Assembly: GCA_030141605.1 (NCBI GenBank)
Contig: JAQGDQ010001246.1
Location: forward strand, 1-44,803
Origin: Tubiluchus corallicola
Taxonomy: Eukaryota > Priapulida > Priapulimorpha > Priapulimorphida > Tubiluchidae
Reading direction: 5' to 3'
DNA: 44,803 nucleotides
The translations under genes and the position numbers were made by a program. Shown in pieces: positions 9,997 through 20,916 of this stretch (its first letter is position 1; each line of letters starts with the position of its first letter). The notes under the pieces were generated by a model. The model did no database searches and was not told the DNA's origin. It saw only the letters and a program-made list of their open reading frames with translations.

Positions 9997-11663
9997 ACTA
10001 TACCCTTCTGTATAAGTAGTAGCCACATTGATAATAGTTATGATAAGTTATAAAGGAGAACATTTTCTTTGTTTTTATATGTGTGCTGCTTGCAAACCAA
10101 AACCGTCCATAAGACGGCATAGTTAAAACTACGTTATGATGCTTTGAAGTAAAATGCACCAACATTTTGGTCAAATGTTAATTTTTTGTTTTTTTATGAA
10201 AACAAATGCTAAATATATTTGACTTTTATATTCTGGTATCAAATTATTAGGAAAATGTCCGAGAAATACTAAAAATTTAATTTTGTAAACCCATGCCATT
10301 TTCTCTGCCTAGAAACTAGTACTGCAATTTTGTATTTTCAAACTTCGATAATAGTTCATGGAAACAGCCACTTTGCTGTTGACAAGCCCAAATTTTTGTC
10401 AGGAAGAGCCATCTTCTAGATTTAAACATAACTCTAATGTGTTCTTGCAAAGTCCATAGGAATTACACTTTTATGCGGTTGCTAAATGTATTGTAGAGAT
10501 GCGACAAAAAACAATGGCTGAATTTAATGGCGATTTTCTCAAGATTATGTTTTCCATTGCATAACCTGCATGTCAACTTCAAAACGTGGATTATCTCAGC
10601 TTAGAAATAACATAGAGAGATGAGTTTGGTATGAAAATGATCCTCATAGAATGGAATAACTCAGGTTGTGAATAACTAGAAAAGCTTAATTGCTGATTTA
10701 TGGACGTTTTTGCTATGCAAGCACACATATAATAGAAGTTTTCTATTTTCAGTGGTTTTGTGAAAGTAGTGACTGTTATTTGTTTATTCAGAGAAGCTGA
10801 TTGAAGTTTCGTGATCTTTGAGCTGTGGAGAAATGCAACTCGAGCAAAAACTGGTTCTTGTCCAAGATGCACTGTAACCATAAAAGTTGCAGTCATCATT
10901 CTCTGCTCGACCGAGGACATCTTAAGATGCTAATGCCATCGTGATAATAATTCTATCGCTGACATTCAAACTTCCAGCATCTTGTGTTTCAGATGCTGGT
11001 CATCGGTCACTGTTTGCAGCCGCCTGCATATTTGTGACCGCGATGACCTCAGTACAGAGCTGTATTTCTCCACGGACAAATTAGTGACCACAGCGTGATT
11101 AGTTTAAATTCTCTGATTTCGTGTTGTTTGTATGTGTTTTTATTTCAAGAGATAAGTAGCTTCCACTCACCCTGTATAGAAATAAAGTGAGTACTTTGAA
11201 GCGATTGATAAAAAATCTTAACTTTTCAATGAGTTAAACTGAATTTTGTGAAAGACTGTCTGTAATCTGTCTGAAAATTATCTCACAATGAGCATTTACG
11301 TTGTTTAGCATTTGTTTAGCATATACAGTTGAGATTTATGTCTAGTATTGCCACTAAGTAAGAAAATTTTAATCAAAGTGGCATTTTTTGGCAGAATGGG
11401 TGCTACTTATCTTTGCATTAGGAGTTACTTGTTGTGTTCTTGAAATTTATCTGTGTTTTCATAGTTGGGTGACTGCCATCTTACGCTCGTGTCATTCTTG
11501 CACGTAAGTTGACTTGTTACCCGTCTATGTGTGGCGAATGTAGCCAACATGTTTGTGAATCAGGATGTTAATTATTGATTAATTAAACTTACACACATCG
11601 TAACGCAACACATGAAATTACAACAACTTGTCCGCGTTTTTGGTAGCCTTGTGCAGTTAGGCA
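9997..11663. other. About 1.7 kb with no recognised feature
   Basis: AT-rich and apparently single-copy. The longest frame (minus strand, 10591-10920, 109 codons) has no family resemblance and no supporting splice sites, so I do not call it. A short imperfect inverted pair around agataagtagc (near 11150 and 11410) is too weak to define an element. Confidence 0.5.
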
Positions 11664-11670
11664 CTCAACC

Positions 11671-11694
11671 CAGGGCCGGCCTTAAGCATACTGC

Positions 11695-11772
<78 letters not shown>

Positions 11773-11843
11773 CTCCTCTCTCTCTCTCTTTCTCTCTCTC
11801 TCGGGCCTCGCCTAGGGCCTCCAATTACCTAAGGCCGGCCCTG
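11671..11843. mobile_element. Small TIR element carrying a (TC)n tract, copy 1, 173 bp
   Basis: Left end cagggccggccttaagcata; the right end in reverse is cagggccggccttaggtaat. The element is flanked by a 7-bp direct repeat ctcaacc (11664-11670 and 11844-11850). The middle is a (TC)n tract at about 11700-11800. The second copy at 26424-26898 has the same ends and a (TC)n tract in the same place, so the microsatellite is part of the element. The ends recall hAT elements, but the duplication appears to be 7 rather than 8 bp. This copy seems shortened between cata direct repeats. Confidence 0.8.
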
Positions 11844-12033
11844 CTCAACCTCATAAACTATGAAAAGCTCTGAAAAAGTCGAAAACTTCCACAGATGTGC
11901 TCTAAGATTTCATTTGATAATGAAGTTGCTGAGCTTGGGGTTGTCAAAAACCGGACATAAACAAAGCAGCATAGATACAAATTGTACATTTGTAATAAAC
12001 AATGAAACAAAAGCATTAAATTACACAATGTTC

Positions 12034-12119
12034 ACATTCATGCTTGCATTTGTACATACAATACGTCGACACTGTACATTCATGCTTGCATTTGTACATA
12101 CAATACGTCGACACTGTAC
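12034..12119. repeat. 42-bp tandem duplication
   Basis: Two perfect adjacent copies of a 42-base unit starting acattcatgcttgcatttgt (12034 and 12076). The period is divisible by three, so the duplication is visible as a repeated peptide in a short plus-strand frame that I do not regard as a gene. Confidence 0.9.
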
Positions 12120-12884
12120 ATGCCATATGACAATGACATGTGACAGAGCCCCTCCCCTGGATAAGGGTAGAGAGGCTAATGACTATGGCCAAATTTGACG
12201 TAACCCCCGTCCATTTTGAATCTACCTTCAGCTATTATCTTTTTTTTTTGATTTGATATGAATAACGTCAAATCACATTCAGTTTTTTAGTTTCCAATTT
12301 AAATACCTGTGCCAGTAAACCATCTTGATTTTAATATTGTAGTATCTATTGAGGACTGAATTGTCTAAATTTATGACTAAGAAAAAAAATTTCTTGTAGA
12401 TATGACATGTAAATCTTACTTTTTTCTATTTATTTTATATGTTGTTTTTATTATAGGAAGGAAGTTGTTGTATTCTAGCAGTTGTTAATATGGTTTTTGT
12501 CTTTCATTAAATACTTTTTTATTCTTTAATTTTTGATCATTATTGATCTTCCGGAAAAAAATTTGCTGCTGTTCTTCGGAGGAAAGCTCACTTGTGTAGC
12601 ATAGAAAAGACATTCTCTGGTGCTTATCAAGTGAATAATCAATAAATCAATCAATTCTTGTGGTATGTGTAACCTCACTCAAATTTTTGATTACAAGTTA
12701 CTCCCACACTTCTGAATCGTCACGTATCGGAATAACATTTTTTGCTCAATTTTTTCATTAGAGTTTTATATTCTTGAAGGCTTCCTTCTTGTCAACGTTT
12801 TGATAAAAATATTAAAGCTTCTGGTGTCTGTTTCACCTTGACTAGGTTGCAGGCTTTTGGAAAAAAACATGATAATTTGGTTTC

Positions 12885-13065
12885 CAGTAAGTAAGTAAGT
12901 ATCTTTATTTATCACCTTTTTTTTACAAGACAAACACAATGCATGGTACGATAATATGGTAATATGATATAAAGTGACAAAGTTATTAAATGAATAAATT
13001 ATGAGTCAATGGTGTTCAAGTGATTGGTGAAAGGGTGGCGAAAAACTAAAAGTTACCAAAGTCAA
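12885..13065 (-). mobile_element. Retrotransposon 3' end with (ACTT)n tail, minus strand
   Basis: Read on the minus strand this runs from tttcgccaccctttcacca, through AT-rich sequence, to ggtgataaataaagatactt and a short acttacttac tail. The same order of landmarks (cgccaccctttcaccac, then ggtgataaactaataaac, then a long ctta tail) is present on the plus strand at 28165-28430. Two dispersed copies in opposite orientation with a simple-repeat 3' tail point to a LINE or SINE family. No coding sequence remains here. Confidence 0.6.
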
Positions 13066-14350
13066 CCACCCTGAAAAAACTATTTCCATTTCTGTGTTTG
13101 TTGCAATGTGGTTGAAATTTCCTGTCATGAAATACTTTTATCAAGCATTTTTAGATCTGATAACCATTCCTTAAAAGTACAAACTTACGTATCTAAAACA
13201 AGACTGCAGATGTGTCAAAAGCAGAGAAACTTGAAGCAGATAAGGAGACACATCAAAGGGTTAAGGCAGCTTCCATTGTGCAGGTGTTTTTATAAATCCT
13301 AAGCCAGTAATTAAGTCAAACTATGGATAAATCTTAAGCTAGTTTATCCGTGATAGAAATTAATAATTATAAATGTTATTAGTGATTTTTGTAAATAATG
13401 AGATATTGCTTGAAGATGCAGACCTGTAATCATGTTATTGCTTGACCCCGATAGTTCCTTGCCCCAATGACGACGTCGACGATGACAGTGACACTGACAC
13501 TGACAACAGAGAACAACACTAACTAAGTGTACCAGTGGTGTCAGTCTCTTTTGTACCAAACCAGATTTCTTTGTAATCATACCTTAGTGGAAGTAATATA
13601 TTTTAGTAAAAGATGGCAGCAGTGACTCTGAAAGAATCCCGTGCTGCCATCTATGCAGAGCAGATTTGGTTTGGTGTATTGTGCCTTGGGAAAGTGACTT
13701 GTCAACTGCTGGGTACGCCACCACAACATCATGACATAATTATTACAATTTTGTAAATAAATAAACAACACAATAACAATAAACGCAATTGGGCAAAGTT
13801 TGTATATAACGTGTTAAACCATGTTTTGACGTTTTTGTTATTGTTGACTTTGCCCTGCTGGATTTATTGTTGAAATTTTATACAAGAATCATGTTTTTAC
13901 AAAACAAATAAAATAAAAACAATTGCACATGTTACATGCACTGAATAGTACACTGTAGTAACATGCATGCACTTCCAAAATACATATCTTTCATCTTTTT
14001 CACGCTGTACAATGTTACAGTACAAGTTTCGTGTTTTCAATCGAATGTATGGAAAGTATCTTCAAAATAAATGCATAAAACTCACTATGAATCTGAAATT
14101 GTTTGTTTTTTTTGTTATTTACATTGTAAACATTTCCTTTTTATACAATGAAGTTCAATTTGACCAGTCCAGTGAGCTTTAGCCCGATGGGAACTTCCTG
14201 CCCTTCAGATCTACCCTAATAAGCTCACCTCCATTGAGCTCATACTGGTAACTCTGCCAAATAAGTTTGTGCACTGGTCCTATTTTTGGACCTAATATGA
14301 GAGTAGTAGTGTGTTTGGTTTGCTTGAGTTTTGTGCATCAAGTTCCGATT
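13066..14350. other. About 1.3 kb with no recognised feature
   Basis: No gene, transposon ends or tandem array found. Short frames at 13108, 13344, 13577 and 13967 lack any coding signature. Confidence 0.45.
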
Positions 14351-14354
14351 TTGG

Positions 14355-14495
14355 GTTCAATTCAATTCAATTTTATTTTCTCAATAGCAGTTAAAATTCG
14401 TCATAATTTTTTTACATTTCATTGCAGCTGAGAAGGAGCAGCGAAAGACCTATTGGTCACTTGGTCAGCTGCCCCTTATTAAAAATACAAGTTTA
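14355..14495 (-). mobile_element. Possible LINE/SINE tail with (AATTC)n end
   Basis: The plus strand shows ttcaattcaattcaatttta followed by a less AT-rich stretch with cagctgagaaggagcagcga. A pentanucleotide repeat joined to such sequence looks like a minus-strand retrotransposon 3' end. There is no second copy in the window and no target duplication is defined, so this is weak. Confidence 0.3.
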
Positions 14496-14529
14496 TTCAC
14501 AGGCTCATGCCGTTTTTTAGGCGTTTGTG

Positions 14530-14830
14530 TATGTATAAAAAAGGCAAAAGCAACAAAAATCAACTCAAGGCAGAAATGCAATTCAAAGCACGACAAGGCA
14601 TAACATCAAGCAAAAAATTAATAAAATTCAATGTAGAGCAAAAAATAATATCAAACAAAAGCAACAAAAATCTACTCAAAGCAAAAATGCAATTCCACTC
14701 AGAATAAAAGAAAGTTATCACAAGCAATGCAAAGCGGAATTAAACTCATAGCAAAAAATTATATCAAACAAAATGAAGCTCAAAGCGAAAATTTTATAAA
14801 GCAAAAGCAATTCAACTGAAGGTAAAAGAA
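14530..14830. repeat. Degenerate A-rich repeat region
   Basis: Imperfect reiteration of motifs such as caaagcaaaaatgcaattc and aaaagcaacaaaaatc. One block at about 14548-14588 recurs at about 14657-14696, roughly 109 bases later. It opens a lysine/asparagine-rich 66-codon frame that I attribute to composition. Confidence 0.6.
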
Positions 14831-14955
14831 TTTGTCAAAACCAAAGCAAAACAGAAGTTAATGGAAAGATAACAGAGACGTTTTAGTGATGTCCATAAGT
14901 TGTTGCAGAGGAGATCGGGCATACTACTGAGAATACCACTTCCATTTACTTGGAA

Positions 14956-15067
14956 GGTAGTAGCGATAATCTGTGTGTGTTTACTGTAAAGGTAGTAATG
15001 ATAATCTGTGTGTGTTTACTGTAAAGGTAGTAGTGATAATCTGAGTGTGTTCACTGTAAAGGTAGTA
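14956..15067. repeat. 35-bp tandem repeat, about 3 units
   Basis: Units start ggtagtagcgataatctgtg at 14956, 14991 and 15026, with small changes between copies. Confidence 0.88.
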
Positions 15068-15576
15068 TGTTTGATCTGTTTCTATTTGAGTTTTATAAAT
15101 TAAGATCCGATTTCAGTGACCACAAGTTGGTGCAGAGATAAATTCGACTACTCAGTAATACTAATGAGTTTGTTATTATTGAAGTTTACATCTGACTTTC
15201 GTGCACCTATAGAAGTGAAACCAACAGTGCTGGCCTTTTTCCTGGAAAAAAACCTAGCATCTCCTTTAGGAAACTTCTCCCCATTTTTATAACATCAACA
15301 TGATCACCAAAAAACTTGAAATTAATCGTTTGAACACCGTGTTGTAAAAATATTTATTAATTGTTGAACAAGCTCATTGTGTCTTTAAAATTACTACTAA
15401 TTGTAATTACGTAATTATTATTTTGTCTCATTTCCATGTTTTTGTCTTCTGAATCTTCTGTACAAAGTCACTTACTTTTTCTTTATTTCTCTTTGTTACG
15501 AAATTCTGAAATAAAGAAAGTTAGCAGTTATAGCGAAATTTGAATTAACAACATTGATATTGCAAACAGCTATTAA

Positions 15577-16025
15577 AACTGAAACTGAATTTGACTGAAA
15601 AGAAAGAAATGTGAATCAGCGTTGGACCTGGATTCGAACTTTGTACCTTCGGATTGCAAGTCTAACGACACATTCTTACACGTCTAACACTTTTTGCGGT
15701 CTTACGAAGCTCGCTAAGCAAAATTCAACATTACTTTGTAAGTGTTAGCTAATGTCCTACAGTAATCATTAATTATATCAACTTCTGTAAGTAATTTAGA
15801 GTCCGCGAGTAATAAGTTATTTATTTATAATCCTTATTTCATAATTATCGATTTGTGGTAGAATCAAATCGATTATTAATTTTTTCAAACAAAAGTTGAT
15901 CAAAATGACTGTGTGCAACGTGAAACGTTCGGCTAACCTGGATTAGAACTAAGAGCTTCAGACTAATGCCCAAAGACGTGATCATTAAGACCACACAGAC
16001 CTTGTAAGCATAGCAGATCTTATTC
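15577..16025 (-). mobile_element. SINE with two tRNA-like modules, copy A (minus strand)
   Basis: Read on the minus strand, it opens gaataagatctgc...gcttacaaggtctgtgtggt and a first tRNA-like module follows (about 16000-15930) with a B-box-like gttctaatccaggtta. An AT-rich spacer comes next. A second tRNA-like module (about 15690-15605) then has gttagacttgcaatccgaag and the B-box-like gttcgaatccaggtcc. The tail is rich in tttcagt motifs. The plus-strand copy at 19264-19652 has the same order. Neither module folds as an intact tRNA by eye, so these are derived sequences and not functional tRNA genes. The 5' end lies about 20 bases from the stop codon of the adjacent ORF. Confidence 0.72.
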
Positions 16026-16045
16026 ACAAATTAATGATCTCGGGA

Positions 16046-17287
16046 TTATAATAATAAATATTGTATTTCTACAGGAAGAGAAAATTTGTCTCTATGCTTT
16101 TTTGCATAACGTTTGTAACCGCTCACCACTGTTTCCCGGAGATTTTTCATCCTGTTTTTCCCGAAAGCCGGCGTTGCTCTGTTCTCTTCATTCCAGTGAG
16201 GTGAACTACTAAAGTGATTTTCACCTAATTCATCAGCTACAGACAACACCTTGGTACCTCCACAGCTGTCAGCTTGGAAAACTGACTGGATCTCTCCAGG
16301 ATCTTTCGCTTTCTTAACATATTTTTTATGTTTCTTCACAGGAGGCAGAGATACCAACGCAGAGCTCGGTCGTTCCTGAACCAGCCGAGAGGTGGTCTTC
16401 GGTTGGGCTATAGACCAGGGGTTCCCGTGTAGGGATAGACGTTTTGTCATCAACCTTGTCGGATGTTTTGTTGGCTCCATGCACGCAATACATCGGTAGC
16501 GTCTTGGGGTATTTCTAGTGCTTCTGTCGGAAGTCCAGGTGTCGCCACGATCGCAAAAGTCTTTTGTTTTGTCCTGCTTAACTACATTGTTGATGAAATT
16601 GAAAGTATCTAGTGTTTCCACGCCAGCGTCGTCATCATATTCATCAAAGATGTCAGCACTCTCCTGGCCACTGAACGATTTCTCGCAATGGCATTTGTCC
16701 TTAACTTGTGGAGTTTTCCCATCAGAACGATTGAACAATTCTCCTATGTTGCTTTCTTCGTCCTCTAAGGACAAAATGCGCTCGTTTTCTGAATCAAGAC
16801 TCTTCGATTTCTTCAAGAGTGCAGCTATTTCTATAAAAGTATTCGGAATTCTAATATCCCCATTTCTTTTGAAGACAAAACCGGGAATCGACAGACTGTT
16901 TCTGCTTATCCTTTTAGACGATTGCAGCCAGGTCAACGTACTAGCCAATTCTGAAAAGCTGTGCCGACTTTCTGATTTGTCTGAAGATATATTGTTGTGT
17001 TTCCCTAATGCGGTGTCAAGAGACTTGGTTCTTTCTACCAAAACGTCGCATCTTAAACATTCTAGCGAGTTCTTATACAAAGAGATTTCGGAATTCAACT
17101 TTTTCAACAGATTTTTCCGCTGTTTTTCTATCCGTGCGAATTTGATGGCAAGTTGACGTATGAGGAACTTGTTTTGTGGACAGTAGGCCAGTCCTTCTAA
17201 ATCTAATTTATTTTCCATGACGTCATCGATGTTCAGCGATGAGGACTTGGACCTCACTTGCTTCAGGACCAGCTGATTTACGGCCAT
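16046..17287 (-). CDS. Hypothetical 413-residue protein, intronless
   Basis: A single open frame from ATG at 17287 to TAA at 16046, far longer than expected by chance in this AT-rich DNA, and with mixed, protein-like composition. I do not recognise the family. Visible features: a basic, probably coiled-coil stretch at about residues 40-75 (KFARIEKQRKNLLKKLNSEI), a Cys pair at about 77 and 80, CHC at 199-201, an acidic patch near 212-222 (DIFDEYDDDAG), a CIAC pair near 266-269, and basic clusters near 318-327 (KKHKKYVKKAK) and 391-401 that could act as nuclear localisation signals. Much of the rest is Ser/Asn-rich and probably disordered. There is no signal peptide or membrane segment. It is flanked downstream by a SINE. 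It could be a single-exon lineage-specific gene, a retrocopy, or the long exon of a spliced gene whose other exons I could not find. Confidence 0.62.
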   Translation of the reverse strand: MAVNQLVLKQVRSKSSSLNIDDVMENKLDLEGLAYCPQNKFLIRQLAIKFARIEKQRKNLLKKLNSEISLYKNSLECLRCDVLVERTKSLDTALGKHNNISSDKSESRHSFSELASTLTWLQSSKRISRNSLSIPGFVFKRNGDIRIPNTFIEIAALLKKSKSLDSENERILSLEDEESNIGELFNRSDGKTPQVKDKCHCEKSFSGQESADIFDEYDDDAGVETLDTFNFINNVVKQDKTKDFCDRGDTWTSDRSTRNTPRRYRCIACMEPTKHPTRLMTKRLSLHGNPWSIAQPKTTSRLVQERPSSALVSLPPVKKHKKYVKKAKDPGEIQSVFQADSCGGTKVLSVADELGENHFSSSPHWNEENRATPAFGKNRMKNLRETVVSGYKRYAKKHRDKFSLPVEIQYLLL

Positions 17288-17494
17288 TATAAATTATTGC
17301 AATGGCGAGTCGAAATGAAAATTATAACCAAGTAGCAATGACAACTTTTGCTTAGTGATCACGAAAATGCTGTTACTATGACAACGTTTGTTATGGAATA
17401 TACAATTGTGATGTAATTAGGATGCAAGAAAAACACACAAGTAATGCTTCCTTAGAGTATAATTATTATTTCCTAACCTTGTAAATCAAAAATT
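17288..17494. promoter_or_regulatory. Possible divergent promoter
   Basis: 207 bases between the ATG of the minus-strand 413-codon ORF and the ATG of a short plus-strand frame with a good splice donor. I see no clear TATA box or CpG-dense core. The call rests only on the head-to-head layout and is speculative. Confidence 0.2.
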
Positions 17495-17671
17495 ATGGGA
17501 CTACTGCCATTAATGCCGGAACGTTACAGACTAATTCGAACGATATTACATTCGGACAAAAACATGAGTTCGAGTCGTTTCTTGTTTTTGTGTAATCTAT
17601 TTTCAACACCTGACGTAATTAGGAAACTAAAAAAGAAGCCAGACTTGAGGGGGGGTTGTGTTCCACGAAAG
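17495..17671 (+). CDS. Candidate first coding exon, unknown gene
   Basis: 59 codons from ATG (MGLLPLMPERYRLIRTIL...) to a cgaaag|gtgggt donor in phase 0. The frame also continues unspliced to a stop at 17701. The composition is balanced and basic near the end. No downstream exon could be matched by eye, and no family is recognised. Without transcript support it could be a chance frame. Confidence 0.22.
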
Positions 17672-17780
17672 GTGGGTAAATTTTCAAGTGTGCAGGTCTA
17701 AAACGATGCCTTCTTTCATTGATTTGTCCTCTCCTTCGTGTAAACGTTTCTGTTTAGGAAATATCAAGAACTACTGTGCT

Positions 17781-17844
17781 CTAGCTTTGTGTCGTGGTGT
17801 CACACTTCCTGTCTAGCTTTGTGTCCTGGTGTCACACTTCCTGT
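17781..17844. repeat. 32-bp tandem duplication
   Basis: Two adjacent copies starting ctagctttgtgtcgtggtgt and ctagctttgtgtcctggtgt, differing at one base in this stretch. Confidence 0.88.
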
Positions 17845-19263
17845 CAATCTTACAAGTTCTTCGTCACTAAACCAAGTTAAGCGATAAACTTTTAGCCTCT
17901 TCAAACTGAATGGGATATTCGAATTATAGCCAAAATTACTCTTTTACCAAAGCTCCACCCACATTTTTATGTAAGCGAGTTTTTCTCAAGCATAAATTTA
18001 CATTGCTTAATTTCTGTTCATATTAAAGCAGTGGGTAACGTAGATCACTGTTAATTTATAGTCGTTCAGCTAGTAAAGGCTGTGTTAAGGCTGTGTTATT
18101 ATTTGCATTCCGCGGTAAGGTAAAGGTTTTGCACCTGTCTTCATTCTCAGTGCTCACCTGTCCCTATTGTCTACCTGCCTACTGACGGTTATGTTTCTTT
18201 TCTTGTTAATGGTTCATATCCATCACGTGATATAGCAGTTCAGCTGCCCTAGCAGTGAGTCAGTTAGGGGTAAGGTATAAATTGGGGGGGGGGTGAAGTG
18301 ATAACTGAAGAGTAAGTATATTAACATCGACTTTAGTGGAGTGCAGAGTATTTTAGTTTAGCCGGCACGCATAACATTTTGCTATTACAAAAACAATCAG
18401 TACTGAACAATGAATGAAGTTATAAGTTTATTTATTTCCACTCTGCATCTAACAATTATAATAAAAATACAGATAATTTCACTAAAGTAAATATAAATGT
18501 AAATGCAGTATTATCCAGAAATTACAAAATGCAGCATATGCATGTGCAAATTACATTACAGAATAATTTTGATGCATACAGTTTGATCCTAATAGCATAG
18601 CTTGACAGGGGCCAAACTGTACGTGGAAATCTTAAAAAAATGATTAGTAATTGAAATAATGAAATAATGATAATATATACATAAAAGTGGGGGGGGGGAG
18701 TAGTGAATGAAAGATGAAATGGAGCGAGAACTAAGAAAAACTGTGATCATGATTATAAAGTGTTCAGTAACCTGTTGAGCATAGTCACGTTTTATTAAGA
18801 TTACTGTGGAAAAAGAATGCAGGTGATTACCATTATCAATTTGTGTTACTCTTAATACTTAATACTTAATACAATAATTACATCGATATACTGTTGAAAC
18901 AATTGCACATCCATCACATTTTCAAAATTTAGTGAGAAAAGCGCCGCTAGGTCTCGCACAGTTAGCAATCTTAAGGATATGATTGGAGCAGCGACCCGAA
19001 AGCTTTGCGATTATAAGTTTTGGGTCAAAATGAATGGCTTGGATCTCCACCAGGCCTCAAAACAATCATGAACACTGAAGTTATTTTCAAGGACAAATTT
19101 GTTCTCAGATGATCCAAGAACATGCTATCGATTATTATGCAACAGACAAGCTGGTGTGATAGATGTGTTGAAAGGCCTTATTGAGATTTATACAATGTAC
19201 TTTTCAAGTAAAAATACAATATTATATTCATTATTTATAATTCCGTATTCAAGATTATTGCTT
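17845..19263. other. About 1.4 kb, no supported gene
   Basis: Contains two G-runs (about 18285 and 18690), AT-rich sequence, and a 57-codon stretch open to a stop at 19071 that includes ATRKLCDYKFWVKMNGLDLH. That stretch has no convincing start or acceptor and may be a relic. The segment beginning gtttatttatttcc near 18426 might be a retrotransposon tail. Confidence 0.35.
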
Positions 19264-19652
19264 TGTAAATAAGACTGGCTTTGCTTACAAAGGTCTGTGT
19301 GGTTGTAATGGACAGTTTGCACAGTAGTGTAAAGGTTCGAGTTCTAATCCAGGTTACACATTGCATCAACTTTGGTTAACTTTGGTTAAAAAATTAATAA
19401 TCTTGAAATTAGGCTTATAAGTAATTAAATTATTCGTCACGGAAGATCACGGACTCTGAATTAATTTACAGAAAACAGTCTAATTAATAATTACTCTAAT
19501 TAGAGTAACTTGACATAAGTCCGCCCTCATCACAGGGTGTTAGACTCGTGAGAAAGTGTTGTTAGTTTTGCAATCCGAAGGTACAAAGTTCGAATCCAGG
19601 TCCAACACTGATTCCATTTCTTCCCTTTGATTCAAATTCAGCTTCAGTTTCA
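19264..19652 (+). mobile_element. SINE with two tRNA-like modules, copy B (plus strand)
   Basis: Same architecture as copy A: gtaaataagactggctttgc, then gcttacaaaggtctgtgtgg, then the first B-box-like gttctaatccaggtta (about 19353). A spacer with aattaataatc follows, then a second module with ttttgcaatccgaaggtaca and gttcgaatccaggtccaaca (about 19575-19610), and a tail with attcagcttcagtttcag. The ends agree with copy A, but I could not establish a target-site duplication. The spacer is about 60 bp shorter than in copy A. Confidence 0.72.
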
Positions 19653-20435
19653 GATTTTTGCAAAAAGTTTTTACACTTTATTTTGAGGGCATGATAGATT
19701 CACAGTTGTTTCATTAGTAGTCTGATGTAATAAATTGATCAGTATTATTACTTATTTAACCACGCTTAGCAAAACTTCATGTACCACTCAGTACTGTACT
19801 ATTACTGCTACTTGGTTACAAATCGACTCATTACGTTAATCTGAAAATTGAAGAAAAAGTAGTTGTCCGATTCATACTGTAACACACGTATTGTATAAAC
19901 CGAAATTACGTTTATTTAGATATAAGCAAGCACGTAGCTGGTTCAAATCAAAACTTGTTTTGGTTTGTCTGACAAGTTGGATTAATGCATTGATGCAGCA
20001 AAAGTAACTTGATGAATTGGTGCACAGAGAAAGCTGTTTGCTTATTCTGTTTAAATCGTTGACTAGCCTTTTTAACACAATTATACTTGTTGAGACGTGG
20101 AGATAGGATTATGAATGCACTAACCATGTATGATTGAATTGAGGTATATAATTATTTATAACTAAAAACCTTGCACTACCTGCTTGAGACGCATCAGCTT
20201 TCAGATGCAAATCACACATCTAAACTAAACCTAAAATAGAGGTATATACTTAAATCACGTGTGTACATAATTTTCATTTTATTAGATAATTTTGTTTATT
20301 TTTCATTACGGTGTGTAACTAACTATGAACAATTTGTTTATTTCTGAAGAAAAATTAATATTGAAAATGTAAAGTTTCTAAGCCTCAACCATACTTGATT
20401 AAACAAGAAAGTATCGGCGGTCCTATTATTAATTT
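19653..20435. other. AT-rich sequence, nothing recognised
   Basis: No ORF, repeat array or transposon ends that I can support. The last eight bases (attaattt, 20428-20435) repeat directly after the telomere-type block. Confidence 0.5.
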
Positions 20436-20569
20436 CCTAACCCTAATTAACCCTAACCCTAACCCTAACCCTAACCCTAACCCTAATTAACCCTAACCCT
20501 AACCCTAACCCTAACCCTAACCCTAACCCTAACCCTAACCCTAACCCTAACCCTAACCCTAACCCTAAC
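20436..20569. repeat. Interstitial telomere-type (CCCTAA)n block
   Basis: About 134 bp of ccctaa repeats, i.e. TTAGGG on the other strand, the canonical telomere motif of most animals outside arthropods. Two early units are interrupted by attaa. The block is preceded by attaattt (20428-20435) and followed, one base after its end, by the same eight bases (20571-20578). Because unique and genic DNA lies on both sides, this is interstitial and not a chromosome end. Confidence 0.95.
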
Positions 20570-20916
20570 TATTAATTTTGTATAAACATTGTTAACTTAT
20601 ATAAGTATTATTATGGATACTACCCCGCCCCCTTATTTTTAATTCGGTTTTTCGGGTAGTAACACAACATTTATTAATTTTATGGATAATGTATATAAAT
20701 TTGACGACACCTTTTCACCTGTTTCTAATGTTCTTCCGGTCTCGTATTTATATTCACCGGAAGTTGTACCGCTGCAGGCGTACAACTAGTGCGTGAGGGA
20801 TGTTTTAATGTTAAACTGGTTGGTTAAGGGAGGATTCTTGTTATGCGACTCTTGCTCTGTACTTTTCTGAGAAGTTTTTTACGTAAACCAAGTGAATTTA
20901 CGGCCATTGAGTTATT

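Noticed and set aside
11147-11425. Possible MITE with agataagtagc inverted ends
   Set aside because: Only about 12 bp match and no target duplication was found.
15605-15690. Functional tRNA gene (anticodon-like tgc)
   Set aside because: The T-arm and acceptor do not pair well, and the segment recurs inside a repeated element. It is a SINE module.
18893-19071. 57-codon open stretch including ATRKLCDYKFWVKMNGLDLH
   Set aside because: Protein-like composition, but no upstream start or convincing acceptor and no family match. It may be a relic, so it is not called.
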